Source: Fennellomyces sp. T-0311
Taxonomy: Eukaryota > Mucoromycota > Mucoromycetes > Mucorales > Lichtheimiaceae
Direction of reading: 5' to 3'
DNA: 64,000 nt
NCBI GenBank assembly: GCA_025266875.1
Contig: JALLLT010000017.1
Location: forward strand, 248,001-312,000
Shown: piece after piece, positions 36,698 through 50,871 of the stretch
How the letters are laid out: every line of letters starts with the position of its first letter
Numbering within the stretch: the first letter of the stretch is position 1
Notes under the pieces: model-generated
Database searches by the model: none
What the model was told of the DNA's origin: nothing
What the model saw: the letters and a program-made list of their open reading frames with translations, nothing else
Program-made: the position numbers and the translations under genes

Positions 36698-38464
36698 TTA
36701 TGCTATCGGGTGACCATTTCTAGCGTCCGCTGCCGTGATGAAGGAAGCATATGACCATGTGAGATCGCGCGCACCTTGCTCAAACCCAGTGTACCGATTG
36801 AATTGCTCCGACAGGGAACCGTTTGGTCGTTGGTGGTATTGCACTGTGGCCATGAACCGGTCGGCAGCCTTCGTCATCTCGTTAATAACCATGTCAAATT
36901 CAGACGAGCCATATCGGAACATCGTTCCTCGGACCCGCTCGATTGGCTCCGTTAACAACCGGGCGAAGAACGGCCCATTGATCTCGTTCACAGTGATACT
37001 CGATCGGTCTGTCTGCCACTCTAACGCGGCTCGGTAATACAGTTCAGCCAATCCAGCCGTTGCCAAGAACCACGGATTACCGGCAGAAGTGCCGTATCCA
37101 TCATAGGTGTCTTCGGGATACCGTCCAATCGCTGTGCCAATATGGCTGGGATGGAAATCGTTTACTGGATAAAGCGCTTCAAACGCTTCTTCCAATGCAT
37201 GAGCCGTCGCGAGCATCTTTTGGATTACTGCTTAGCCTAGTATTAAACATACCACACAGTACAAGTGTTGTTTACCTTGTCGGAGCCAGGGGTGAAGGGC
37301 GGGAGTCCTACAGAGCAGAGTCAGATACATAGGACAGCAAACCGAATGCCTCGCAAAACATTTACCAGCATGGTTTGCAGCAAGCAAGACGGAAATATCA
37401 AGGCCAGAAGGCTTTTCAACGCCACCACAGTGCTGCTGAGTAACGAAAAGATAGCTGGATGACCAAAAGGTCTCGAGTTTATCGCGGACTTTTTCCGCGG
37501 TGTGTGCATAAGAAGCTGCACGCGCAGAGTCGCCATTATCCGATGCAAACTGCGCACCGTCCACCAGAGCACGTCGCATCACCATCAGCGTATAGAAATG
37601 CAAGCCACACACTTCTTCCCACAAGTCAAAACAAGGGCTCGCCCATGAGTCGACTGTGTAGTCCAAGTCCGTATAAATGGCAGGTACTAGCGTCTTTTCG
37701 ACAAAGCGCTTGTGTGACCTGTCGGCCAGTAACATCATTGTGATGGCACGGTTGGCGGGGCCATCATTCTGTGGCCTATCAAACGAAAAAAGAAATATGC
37801 ACTTTAGAGACGAACATGCAGTGTTTTTGTTCCACTTGCCTTCCCCATGACCCGTCATAGCCCGAACCATCCTAATACGGTACAGATCAGCCGCCACTTT
37901 TACCCTCTCTTCTCGTTCTTTTTCATCCAACTTACGGCGTCTATGGAGATGAAAGGCAATTAGCCATTTGTTAGGACCCTTTGTTTTTATGCCACTCTTA
38001 CTAAATTTTGGCTCTCCCAGGCATCCACATTGAGTTGGTGTCACCTGATGATATATTTCGGAAGCCACATAGTCATGTAGGAGCCTCTTGACCTCTTCAT
38101 TGTACTTGCTCACTACAACTCGCATCACCAGGGCAGAGTCGCGTGTCCACGTATAAAAGTAGTTTGGATTCGATGTTGACGGTGAAGCAGCGACAAATCC
38201 TCGGATAGCTCCTGGAGGATTGATATTGCGTAAAAGTGCATCCCAACTAATTGCAGACTCTTTTTCTACCCAGTCCGATAGGGCAGGCTGTCCATCGTAA
38301 TAGCGCGCGTCTAGTATTAACGAATTAGATTGCTTGGCTTCTGAAAGTATATTCCAATTAAAATAGTAACCTGGTTCCTGGAAATGAAGCCGTGCATCGG
38401 CCGTCACCAGAGTGGCTACATAGACATATACTATTAACAGCAATAAATGATGTATGAAAATCAT
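36698..38464 (-). CDS. Secreted glucoamylase (GH15)
   Basis: Releases glucose from starch and glycogen ends. The signal peptide MIFIHHLLLLIVYVYVATLV is at 38464. Exons on the minus strand: 38002-38464, a 5-nt micro-exon 37936-37940, 37840-37871 (32 nt), then 37775 downward with two more introns around 37260-37385. Splicing rebuilds LGEPKFNADGSGYDGSWGRP followed by QNDGPANRA, the GH15 consensus. The general acid lies in FDLWEEVCGLHFYT and the base region in SLSEQFNRYTGFEQGARDLT. No starch-binding module (CBM20/21) is present. The intron after the 32-nt exon starts with GCAAGT, a GC-AG intron. Confidence 0.9.
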
Positions 38465-38523
38465 GGATTGAAAAAAAAAAGAAAATAGAATGCGCAAGTG
38501 ACGAACAACGACGTGTGGTTACT

Positions 38524-38533
38524 TTTTTATACA
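38524..38533 (-). promoter_or_regulatory. Glucoamylase TATA box
   Basis: The minus strand reads TGTATAAAAAA about 60 bp upstream of the start codon. Confidence 0.5.
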
Positions 38534-39207
38534 TGGCGATGAAGGTGCTTGACCAATGAAATCATCTACCAAACAACCGTTTCAAGCAATGCGTATGCAT
38601 CACCTCCTTTCCGCCACATTGTCAACGCGAACTCCGTGCGGTGAGTCCTGATGACTTGCTGTTAAATTTGTAATTATGACGATATTGGAACCTATACCAG
38701 ATCACCTGTTGATGGTAAATTAATCATGTCGGTTTAAAGAGCTTCGTATGCCACGTGAACGCACATCATCAAAAGTGATGAGCTGGTTATTTATATACTA
38801 AACCCATCAATGCGCATAAAAGCAGGTTCTCTGCTTGAAATTAAACTTTACCTTAATATATGCTGAGGAAAAGAAATCCTTCATTCAAGTTTCAGATAGT
38901 GCCGTCGAGGTTGGTGAGATGGTAAAGTGCATTGATGTCTGCAAATTACCAATTTCGTAGGGTTTTCCAAGATGGCAACGTTTCGAAAGACTTTCCGGAG
39001 GCAATTGCGCCCACGCTTCTGCCCCCACACCATCTTTACGTCATTCTCCAGATCTGATTAATTGTTGCTTTTTTGGTGTATCAAAGGTATAGGTATCTTT
39101 AACTCCCTTTCATTTCATGGGCACACAGTAGGATACTGGTACATTGTCGCCAATACGGTAGAGTAATTAGATCATGGCTATTATCATGGAATAGGATTCC
39201 CTATGGA
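38534..39207. other. Intergenic, nothing resolved
   Basis: Short frames only; no tRNA-like structure recognised. Confidence 0.4.
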
Positions 39208-39545
39208 TCAAGAAAAGTTTTCACCTGCCAAACCTTCAATAAGGTTTTCCAACTGTTCCCGCAATGGTACCATCTTCGGAAAACACAAAGATCTTGCTTG
39301 TTGAGTAGCAATATCAAGTGGTGTCACACGCTCGCCCTCAAAGTACAAAATGCCTGGGGCCTTTATTTTTTCCTAATATAGTCAAATAAAAGTGATAAAG
39401 CATTCGTCAATAGATCAGAACTGTGATACTCGTAAAAGTGATCCACCAATCCAGTGCGTTGGATCTACTAGGCGCTGTGTATGCATATATACTTGATGGA
39501 TACACATATAATCCTCACAACGATATTTTGTTCATACATACTCAT
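39208..39545 (-). CDS. Small spliced hypothetical protein (78 aa)
   Basis: Three exons, 39519-39545, 39430-39474 and 39208-39372, with phase-0 introns of 44 and 57 nt (GTGAGG..CACAG and GTATCA..TTAG). The product starts MSMYEQNIVRLVDPTHWIGG and continues through APGILYFEGERVTPLDIATQ and a helical tail (PLREQLENLIEGLAG). There is no signal peptide or membrane helix. No family recognised. The compact, protein-like sequence after splicing argues for a real gene, though the tiny first exon is uncertain. Confidence 0.45.
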
Positions 39546-40137
39546 CCGCTTTTTTTCGCGATTTGGTATAGATAAATAGTCATAAGACATCCGTGATCAT
39601 GATGCAGTCGTTGAATTATAAAAGATTTCTTGTAATTATCAAGTATCTAATGTAGACTATGGACATCATACGAGGGCCAGACATTACCTAGTTCGAGCCT
39701 ACCCTTTATAATAAGAGTGATTTATCGCGAAATACTTCTTAACCCGCGGTTTTTAATTCAACAAGTCCGTAGTTTTCATATGAAAACTATCTGGAAACAA
39801 AAAAAAGAAACATGTCTCTTGATCAATTGGAATACTTAAAAAGTTGAGATTGACCCATGTGCCTTCCTAACGAAGAAAATAGGTTTGAACCTCCAGAATT
39901 TCCATGGGAACGACGTTAACACAAGGTACCAAATAATCTTCCCTTCATTTGCAGTACCGCAGGTCGTCTTTCAGGGGTACTAATCTTGGCAGTACGTGCT
40001 AAAGAAACCAGCTATGGCAAGTCCATGTTGTACATTCGAATATAATACTTTGCTCAAACAAAATGACAGGAAGTCTGTATCCCAGCTAGTTACTTCGGAA
40101 GCAACAGCAGTAAAGTTTTACAAATATAGCAAGTTTT
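39546..40137. other. Intergenic, nothing resolved
   Basis: AT-rich, without a supported coding frame. Confidence 0.4.
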
Positions 40138-40566
40138 TTACCATGTAGCAATGCGGGACGTGTGCTTACATGCGTCCTCGATTGCACCTTTGGGTACACA
40201 AGCCCAATACTCGTTGCCAGGGCACGCTTGTGTGACGTCAAATGCCATGACAACGGTTGCTATGGAAACCTGAGAGACCCACATCAACGGGAAATGAAGT
40301 GAATGATATACTTCGAGTTCACTGTTATTATCCTTGGGTTTATTATGCACTTCCTTCATAAAGCCTCGTACGATGAGCACCGCGGAACCATAAGAAGTGA
40401 TGGGGTTTGGTTTTAAAAGTACGGCTGTGTCAGCCAATGGCGATTGAACTGACAGAGAAAAAAAAAGTTTTTTTCGCCGACAGTGAGACAATATAAAAGA
40501 GGAGGCAGTTCGCGTTTTCCTCTTGTTTTTTTCTTTACAACATCGAAACAATTGTCTTAAAAGCAT
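40138..40566 (-). CDS. Doubtful hypothetical ORF (142 aa)
   Basis: An uninterrupted ATG-initiated frame. It starts MLLRQLFRCCKEKNKRK and ends with ACPGNEYWACVPKG and a Cys/His-containing tail. No family, signal peptide or splice support. A TATA-like TATAAAAG lies inside it on the opposite strand, so the frame may be chance in a regulatory stretch upstream of REX4. Confidence 0.22.
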   Translation of the reverse strand: MLLRQLFRCCKEKNKRKTRTASSFILSHCRRKKLFFSLSVQSPLADTAVLLKPNPITSYGSAVLIVRGFMKEVHNKPKDNNSELEVYHSLHFPLMWVSQVSIATVVMAFDVTQACPGNEYWACVPKGAIEDACKHTSRIATW

Positions 40567-40955
40567 TCGTGTGAGATGGCTTCGGCTATCTAAGACGCAA
40601 CGAAACCGTCGTACAATTGCAGAGCATAAAAGTCGTCGATTTGTGAGGTGTATGTTAGGTTAGGAGCTTCGTCTCTGCCAATGGCATTCACTTCAATCCT
40701 CGGCGGTACATTCCAAAAGGAATACAACCATCAAAATAAGAAAATGATAAAACAATAAAGAAGCTCGACCTTTGTATCAAAAGAACCAACTGTCTATACT
40801 CTGTTTTGTGTGTGTGTTTTTTTTGGCGTGTGTTGTGAAGGCCAGCAAGAGATAGGTGGCTTGCAATAGAACTCCGTGGACGATTTTTAAGCCCGCAGGA
40901 ACATCCTTTGCCCAAACGTTGTCAACCTTTTGCGGAGGCAACAGAGCTTTCAACC

Positions 40956-42215
40956 ATGAAGCAAAAGAAGCCTATCATTACCACCCCTAGCTCCAATTGG
41001 AAGAAGCTTCTTCCGGTAAATCGAGAATCAATTATTTGAGAAATGCCTCCGTTAACATTTCCTGTGGGTGGAAAAAAATAATAGACTATTCAAGCTTCAG
41101 AACCCAAAAAAACGTCTGACAAAAAGCGGAAAGCTAGCGATCAACACCATGGCCGCTTCAAACGATCCAAAAAGACGACGTAAGATCCTATAATTGAGTG
41201 CCAGTAAAGAAGATCAATGAAAGCTCACGCGCAGATCGACAGTACAACACAAAAAGAAGACGGAAAGACAGTAACGACAGTGCAGTCCAAGGAAGAGTTA
41301 TGGTTTGGCGAGGATATTGATGAAAAATCGTTTGAGCAAGTCTATGGCAAGCGCAAAACAAGCAAAGAGATCAAAGCAAAGAAGAAGGAAATGGTGCAGC
41401 AGATGGATGCAGTTTCGGGAGATCAGGCCAAGCAAGTATACGCCATGATGTTCCAAGGACGAGCGTATTTCTAACTCACTGTTGTGCCCAGGATTGGCAA
41501 GTTTGTAGCGATCGATTGTGAGATGGTGGGCATCGGCGAAGACGGCGTGGCCTCAGCGCTGGCACGCGTCAGTCTGGTCAATTTCCACGGTGCAGTGCTA
41601 CTGGATACCTTTGTCAAGCCATTGGATCGCATCACGGATTATCGAACCTTCGTCAGTGGCGTCGAGCCAAAGCACATGAAAGATGGTAAGTCCTTTCCTG
41701 GGCGCACTCGTGAAAGAAGGGATGCTTATGAATGAACAGCCATGCCGTTTAAAGAAGCACAACAACGCGTGAACGACATTATCCAGGACCGCATTCTGGT
41801 CGGCCACGCTGTTCATAACGATTTGCAGGTGCTTATGCTATCGCATCCGCCGCTCATGATCCGAGATACGTCGAAATACAAGGCCTTCCGCGAGCTGGCG
41901 GCAGGTCGAACGCCCGGTTTGAAAAAGCTGGTGAAGGAAGTACTCGAGATTGAGATCCAGTCTGGCATCCATTCATCGGTAAGCGGGAGCCTGCGGCATC
42001 GAATGGGCGGCCAGTGCTAACGGCTGAGACATACGTAGGTTGAAGATGCGCGGTTTACGATGCTGCTGTATCGTAAGGTCAAGGAAGAATGGGAGAAGGA
42101 GCTGGGTGGGCGTGTCGGACTCAAGATGAAGGCGATGAACGCCAAACTGGAAGCAAGAACGCTGAAACAAGAGCGACAGGCGGCACCAAAAAGCAAAAAA
42201 CAAAAGCGCAACTAA
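40956..42215 (+). CDS. REX4: REX4-type RNA 3'-5' exonuclease (DEDDh)
   Basis: Nuclear/nucleolar exonuclease implicated in rRNA processing. Exons: 40956-41015, 41085-41179, 41243-41431, 41492-41685, about 41741-41979 and about 42038-42215. A Lys-rich N-terminus ([20 protein letters not shown]) leads to the exonuclease domain. ExoI is [12 protein letters not shown], ExoII lies in [14 protein letters not shown] and ExoIII in [14 protein letters not shown]. The third intron (41432-41491, 60 nt) best fits a GC-AG intron (GCAAGT..CCCAG) with a CTAAC branch site. The basic tail ends KSKKQKRN, a likely nuclear signal. Confidence 0.88.
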
Positions 42216-42333
42216 AGTTACCCCCACGGCATCCCACACGCATGTACAAAATAAACATAATTTCGCATTGGAACAAATCAGGTGTTTCTTTTTTTATGTA
42301 CGGGGAAGAAAGGTGAAGAAGGAGAAGAAGTAT

Positions 42334-45354
<3,021 letters not shown>

Positions 45355-45864
45355 ATGACAGTGGGTTTCCAATACACTCCATTAGCAACCACTCACCATT
45401 CCGTAGGAATCAAAACATACCTGAGCAACTGCAAAGATCCTCTCGTGAGCGATTTTTTGACAGTTCCTGCAAATAAAACCGCAACGCTTGACTACATTGC
45501 TGTGTATGAGAACTACGAAAAGGCACGGGAATCTTTCGAAACCAAGTTGAAGACGTTTCAAAAAGAATTTCCATCATTGTCAAAGAACAGTGCTCGCGAA
45601 TTGGAATCAGATCGTGTTGATTGGGAAATGTTGTATGAAGAAGCATTGACCAAGCGGGAATATCGACTCTGGTCGCTCCGTATCCTGCGCGCTTCTGCTG
45701 AATCAACAGCGAATCAAGTCATTGCTAGCTACAAAGTAAGTACAGTTATAATCAAAGTCCATGCAGCAACTAAGGTATATGCTAGACAAACGCTCCTGTT
45801 GTTTACTCGAGTACAAGTGGATCTAATGATTCCGACAGCGACTGTCCCTTGGCTAAGAAGGTAA
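45355..45864 (+). CDS. Hypothetical ORF, 169 aa, possibly a fragment
   Basis: Open frame starting MTVGFQYTPLATTHHSVG. A helical charged central part (YENYEKARESFETKLKTF, EALTKREYRLWSLRILRA) looks protein-like up to a GTAAGT donor-like site at 45736. Beyond that the composition changes, so the true exon may end there without an identified partner. No family recognised. It may be the surviving piece of an inactivated gene together with the unresolved stretch upstream. Confidence 0.35.
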   Translation: MTVGFQYTPLATTHHSVGIKTYLSNCKDPLVSDFLTVPANKTATLDYIAVYENYEKARESFETKLKTFQKEFPSLSKNSARELESDRVDWEMLYEEALTKREYRLWSLRILRASAESTANQVIASYKVSTVIIKVHAATKVYARQTLLLFTRVQVDLMIPTATVPWLRR

Positions 45865-47783
45865 TCAACAGAAAACCAAAGGTTTAATCAAAGATGAGTC
45901 TGCGCACAAAGAAAAGATATAACTATGACATGGACAGGCGCGTATACTCTAAGCCGTACAGCGCATACACTAAAAGGCCATTCTGTACCAAGCACTACGA
46001 TTAAAGTTCATTTGATCATAAAGGATAAAATTTGAATGGGAATACCAGGGCGCTTGGCTAGAACCATGATCTGGGAAAGGATCTTTGACTGGGGAACTCG
46101 GTACCTCGTTGATTATTACATAGGCCATTTGGCTTGAAAATATGGTTCAGCATTCGCCAAGATAATAGGTTGATTCATCCAAACTGACCGTTATATACCA
46201 ACTTGGTCTCGATTGGTACAATTATACTTCTTCACCGCATTAACGATGAATACGTGCACTACGACCCATCAAACGAGCTACTAAATTTCTTTACCTTCAA
46301 CTCTGGAATGTGTAGCCAAAGGCCTTGTTCGGACACCATACGTACTCTTGATCTGACGCTTGAGTAGAACCCCAAAAAACAGCATGCTGTCCGATCGAGA
46401 CTTTTTCTTTTTGTCAGTCAAACTAGCTACGTAAAGCTGAACAGGGTCATCTACATTTAGAGTAATGCTTATTGATGATACGATATTAAACTTGCTTCCC
46501 ATTTACCATGACAACATAAATAGATATGACAACTTGCGTTGTTTATTTGTTTATAAGTTGGCTTTTTAACCCGAAAGAGCGCGTCTCCAGGTGTTATTTT
46601 ACTGGATAGCAGTAATGCTTTGTGGGTACGTCGCCATACTATTACGTACCTCTTGACAATACTACACGAAAGATTGCTCAATCATTAGTGATCGCAAGTA
46701 GCTGTTGGCTTCCTGTATTTTCGGCATTCGCAATACCAACGTTCTTTGCCGATCATGCCGTTACGACTTTGAGATGAAGCGGGTACTAAAAAAGTCGCCA
46801 CTCCTCAAAACATGTCGGTACACGTATCTCTCCCATGCGGTTATTTTTATCCGCCAACAGATCTCGGATTTCGATGCTCTTTTTTATGCTCACTCCCTAG
46901 TTGCTACTCGTATAAATTTCCATGCGATGAATGTCTAAATATGAGCATAATGTAGAAAAAAAATAATTTGCCCGCATTGGTCTTTTTGTCGTTTCACAAG
47001 TGTATATCCGGCTGTCCAAGGAGCAGACGCCGAACAATCAATATGAACTTCCCCATCTCCCTAAACTTCGGCTTTTGAACAATGTGCTCGCCCCTTAATA
47101 CCAACTTGAAGCTTGGCAAGATGTTGCTAAAGCTATTCAACGTTGCGATCCAGACCCGTCGGTGAAAAGGAAAACACATTTTTTTTATTACTGCTGTAAA
47201 GAAACCGGCTCTTGAATGACCATTGCGTGTTTACTCCTGCTTCTTGCAAAAGTATAATATGATGTTAAAGCAGATTTACTATGCTATATTTAAACTTTCG
47301 TCCACGCGATCTGAAACGTAAATTAATGGTGCATGGACTTCTATGCAGGACGCACTGTCCAGGGAGGCAAATTATCTGAAGGGTCTTAGGACCTGTATTA
47401 TTCATAGTTACGTACGCCATAAATGACCCTAAAGAAAAGATAATTCGTTTGGCATATTGGAAGTTCTGAGACCTATATCCTAATTAGAGCTCTCAACTGC
47501 TTCACATCTCTCCCGAGAGTATATGTGTGCTCTATGTACGTCTAAATGAAATGCTCAATGCTTTGCCATTGCTCTCTACATTAAATGATCAAAACTGTGT
47601 TATCTCGAGGACTGAAAGGCTGGTTGTATGTGTGAGAAAGATGCAATGTTTATTGTAATACTACTCTTGTGTATGAAACAACGCCAGAAGTCGCGGACCA
47701 TCCAATTATACAAATGAAACTACGTATGCTATGGATTACAGGCAGAACAATTACAGATCCGCGAAGTCATGCGTGTTAGGGAA
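45865..47783. other. Intergenic, nothing resolved
   Basis: About 1.9 kb without a supported gene; short frames only. Its right end holds the 3' flank of member B. Confidence 0.5.
47691..47712 (-). repeat. Conserved 3'-flank element, member B (diverged)
   Basis: The plus strand reads GCGGACCATCCAATTATA, matching the GCGGAxCACCCAAxAATAT core of the other members. It lies about 72-93 nt beyond the stop codon. Confidence 0.45.
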
Positions 47784-48083
47784 TTACTGGCTTGCATTCT
47801 GGGTAATCGTGGTGTCCTTGGAGCTCTTGGAGCCAATGTTGATACCACCACCCAAAAGGTTGCTCAAGTCCTAATGCATAAAAAAAATAAGCATGCATAT
47901 ACTAATTGTCATCCATAAAAATTTACTTACGAGAAGCGAACCACCCTTGCCACCAGAGTACTCGGCATTGTTGCCGTTGGCCTGCTGGACTTGGACCTTG
48001 GAATCCTTGACTTGGCCAACAGGGCTGGCGTTAACAGAGACAGCGAGGACAGCGAAGAGAGCGACAATGTAGGAGGCCTTCAT
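47784..48083 (-). CDS. Small secreted protein family, member B
   Basis: 79 residues from exons 47931-48083 and 47784-47870, intron 60 nt, phase 0. Signal peptide MKASYIVALFAVLAVSVNA, core KVQVQQANGNNAEYSGGKGG, and second exon DLSNLLGGGINIGSKSSK ending TITQNASQ. It is the most diverged of the canonical members in exon 2: the GAPGVAQKGVN block has become LSNLLGGGIN. Exon 2 is still exactly 87 nt. First gene of the tandem array, cysteine-free. Confidence 0.88.
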
Positions 48084-48155
48084 GGTTGTTATTGTTTTTA
48101 AAGATAGAGATTTCTGAGGAAACGAGATACTGTCCAATGCCTGCTTCACGGCGGT

Positions 48156-48166
48156 CCTTTTATACC
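48156..48166 (-). promoter_or_regulatory. TATA box of member B
   Basis: The minus strand reads GGTATAAAAGG, about 75 bp upstream of the start codon. Confidence 0.6.
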
Positions 48167-48948
48167 TTTTTCTTGTCCACTTTCGTATCGAACAAAAATA
48201 AATAACAGTCGCGGCTTTTCCAGGGGCAACCAACCGTGTGCTTGCAAGTGGTCTATCTTTTTCGCCATGGTGTGCGGAAGTGGTTCACCCCTTGCTCGCT
48301 CATCGCCGCTCTCTCTCTCCCCCTATTGTCGCTAATATAGTGAGCGGAACAGCGACTATTTCTATTCATTCCAACACCGCAGTATCGTCTCCTTATCTAT
48401 CAAAATGGATTTTTCAATATCGTATACTTTTATCCGATCTATTTTCTTTTACGTATACAGTAGTGTAAACATGTGGCAACGGTAGTCGCGGCCTTAAACT
48501 CCAAAAGTGTACGGAGCACCCATTTTCTCTTTTACTGCTTGGTCACGCGACTTGATCAAAAAAGTGAGAACTGCATTGACATCGTGCAGCTTTCCCCCTG
48601 CTTGCGCGAAAAAAGAAGTCGGCGATTTGCGTATCATGGAATCACGCATAGAACATTTATTTCTGGTAAATCTGTCGCACTTCACTTGAAAAAATCTCGG
48701 TTGCCACAGTTTCATCCATGTTCATGCATTAGTTCGATCATTTTTCTGTGCGCTTCAACAGTTGTCGATCAAATATTACAAAATAAGATCGCAAAAGTAC
48801 GCAGAAATATACGATAGTTTAAAGTGGAGAAATAACCACGTCGTACCATATGTGTAACAAGGGCTTTGTGAACGGCAGAAAACGAAAAATTATTATATAG
48901 AAAAATGCATGTTTATTGTATTACTACGGATCATTTTTTCAAATCCTA
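48167..48948. other. Spacer in the small secreted protein array
   Basis: Upstream region of member B and 3' flank of member C. Open frames here show no family resemblance. Confidence 0.5.
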
Positions 48949-48975
48949 ACAAGGCGGAACACCCAATATTGTATA
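48949..48975 (-). repeat. Conserved 3'-flank element, member C
   Basis: The plus strand reads AACAAGGCGGAACACCCAAT then ATTGTAT, 65-91 nt beyond the stop codon. An AATAAACAT signal (minus strand) follows near 48907-48918. Confidence 0.55.
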
Positions 48976-49039
48976 TGGGTGGTTTGCTAGAAACACACAA
49001 ATAATCCGCGAATAAAACAGCTGTCTTGATTATGGAATT

Positions 49040-49338
49040 TTACTGTTGTTGGGTCTGCGTAACATCGAAATCGTTTGACTCGCTGCTAAGAACATTAACA
49101 CCGCCTTGAGCGACACCGGGGAGACCCTATATGAATATAATTATGAGTATATACAAAGTAGATTATTGTGAATTCAGAGGAAACTTACGACGACAGACCC
49201 ATCGCTGCTAGCACCCTTGGCGTTGTTGCCATTGGCTTCCTGGTTCTGGATCTTGGAACCGTCAACACCGTGTTGACCGCAGGCAGAAGCAGAGGCAGCG
49301 AAGAGAGCGACGAGAGCAAGGAAGTAGGTGGCCTTCAT
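49040..49338 (-). CDS. Small secreted protein family, member C
   Basis: 78 residues from exons 49189-49338 and 49040-49126, intron 62 nt, phase 0. Signal peptide MKATYFLALVALFAASASA, then CGQHGVDGSKIQNQEANGNN; second exon GLPGVAQGGVNVLSSESN ending VTQTQQQ. It is the only member with a cysteine, at the predicted mature N-terminus, where it might allow lipid or disulfide attachment (inference). TATA box and 3'-flank element are both present. Confidence 0.9.
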
Positions 49339-49387
49339 GTTTAATTTGTTGATGAGATATACTTATTCACCCGTTCGCAGCCTGCGT

Positions 49388-49397
49388 CTTTTATATC
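49388..49397 (-). promoter_or_regulatory. TATA box of member C
   Basis: The minus strand reads GATATAAAAG, about 50 bp upstream of the start codon. Confidence 0.6.
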
Positions 49398-50419
49398 TTT
49401 TTTTTTCTCGTTCCTAAAAAAAGAGTTCAGGAACATCGTTGCGGGTCGCGGCCCTTCTAGGAGTCGAAACCAACAAGCATGCTTAGTACCTGATTATCTC
49501 TTCCATTCGAATAACCCCCATGGAAGCCCCCTAATTGGCACTATCAAAGAGGCAGCTTTAGATCTGTTCGAGTACCGAAGTATTGACTCCTTCCTCCATC
49601 TCAACTCCGTATTTTTTTCACATGAAGTCCGCTTATAATAGGAAAAAGTCTACTATAAGCTCCAGTGATTTACGCCCAGCAGTATGATGAATGTCTATTC
49701 CATGCTAGTCATCGCTGCGGCGTTTCATGATTACATACATCATCCCCTTAACCTTCGGTTACATGATGGAAGAATCATTAATCTATGTAGGCAATTGTTC
49801 TTCTAGGGAAAGATACAAAATTATAATAAATCCGATCGTATGGCTGAAAGCTACTTTCGTTCTTATCGTGTCTTCTGGTTAGTATTGGTTAGATAAAGGA
49901 GCAATCCATTTCCTCTTCCCGCCAGAAAGTAAATCCTTTATCCTCTAATTACAAAAGCTGGCCAGATGCAAAGCGAGAAGTAACACAGTTGCCGTCATTG
50001 TACTCCGTTTTTCTCGTAATTACATATCGAGGTATAATAATTCATAATTGTTTAGAGCTCCTCAAGCTTTTAGTATACAGCAAAGTAATTTATATATGCA
50101 GTTGTGCACAGTACAATAGTGTGCATTTTAGCCAGGCTAATGAAAATGACGGGCCTTATTGCATTCATACTTATATATACAATAGATGACTCGTCATTCA
50201 AGATCATTTGTAAGCTTTATGATCATCATATGATATCATTGTAAGGAGATTGATATTTACGTAATTGCTTATATCGAATAAATTAATAGCTAAGACCAAG
50301 GCAAAGTTCTAGGTCGATTTTTTAAACAAGCACAGCATCATGCATTGCAAAAAAGTGACGAAATATTATATGGTTTAAATAAACTGTATTACTCCAGACC
50401 CTATATATATGGGATCTTG
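49398..50419. other. Spacer in the small secreted protein array
   Basis: No gene seen; AT-rich toward member D. Confidence 0.5.
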
Positions 50420-50445
50420 ACAAGGCGGATCACCCAACAATATAA
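50420..50445 (-). repeat. Conserved 3'-flank element, member D
   Basis: The plus strand reads ACAAGGCGGATCACCCAACA then ATATAA, 76-101 nt beyond the stop codon. Nearly identical to the copies behind A and C. Confidence 0.55.
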
Positions 50446-50520
50446 CTAAATATCATATTATATGGCTTGCTGAGGAATGCAAATGGAACCGCAAAATTAA
50501 CCCCTCGAGAGTGGAGGAGC

Positions 50521-50806
50521 TTACTGCTGTTGTGCTTGCTCGGAGTCAATAACGTTGGCCTCGGAGGTCAAAACATTGACACCCTTCTGGGCAACGCCAG
50601 GGGCACCCTAGTAGAGATAACATTAAGTAATTGCTCAAGACCATAATTATAAGCTAAAGACTTACGACAACGGAATAATCAGAAGTCGAGACGACAGCGT
50701 TGTTGCCATTGGCTTCCTGGTTCTGGAGCTTGGAGTCAACGACGGTGGCAGAGATGGAAGAGGCAGCGAAAGCAGCGATAAGAGCGAGGATGTAAGAGGC
50801 CTTCAT
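50521..50806 (-). CDS. Small secreted protein family, member D
   Basis: 75 residues from exons 50666-50806 and 50521-50607, intron 58 nt, phase 0. Signal peptide MKASYILALIAAFAASSISA, core SKLQNQEANGNNAVV; second exon GAPGVAQKGVNVLTSEAN ending SEQAQQQ. The closest relative is member A, with an identical GAPGVAQKGVN block, although A lies about 44 kb away. Cysteine-free. Confidence 0.9.
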
Positions 50807-50860
50807 GTTTAACTTGATGATATCGTTGATTAATATCGTCCATAGCAACTGTTGCCTTGT

Positions 50861-50871
50861 CCTTTTATACC
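50861..50871 (-). promoter_or_regulatory. TATA box of member D
   Basis: The minus strand reads GGTATAAAAGG, about 57 bp upstream of the start codon. Confidence 0.6.

Noticed and set aside
40588..40700. Terminal-exon-like minus frame (GRDEAPNLTYTSQIDDFYAL)
   Set aside because: Looks protein-like, but no upstream ATG or acceptor in the right phase was found; left unannotated.
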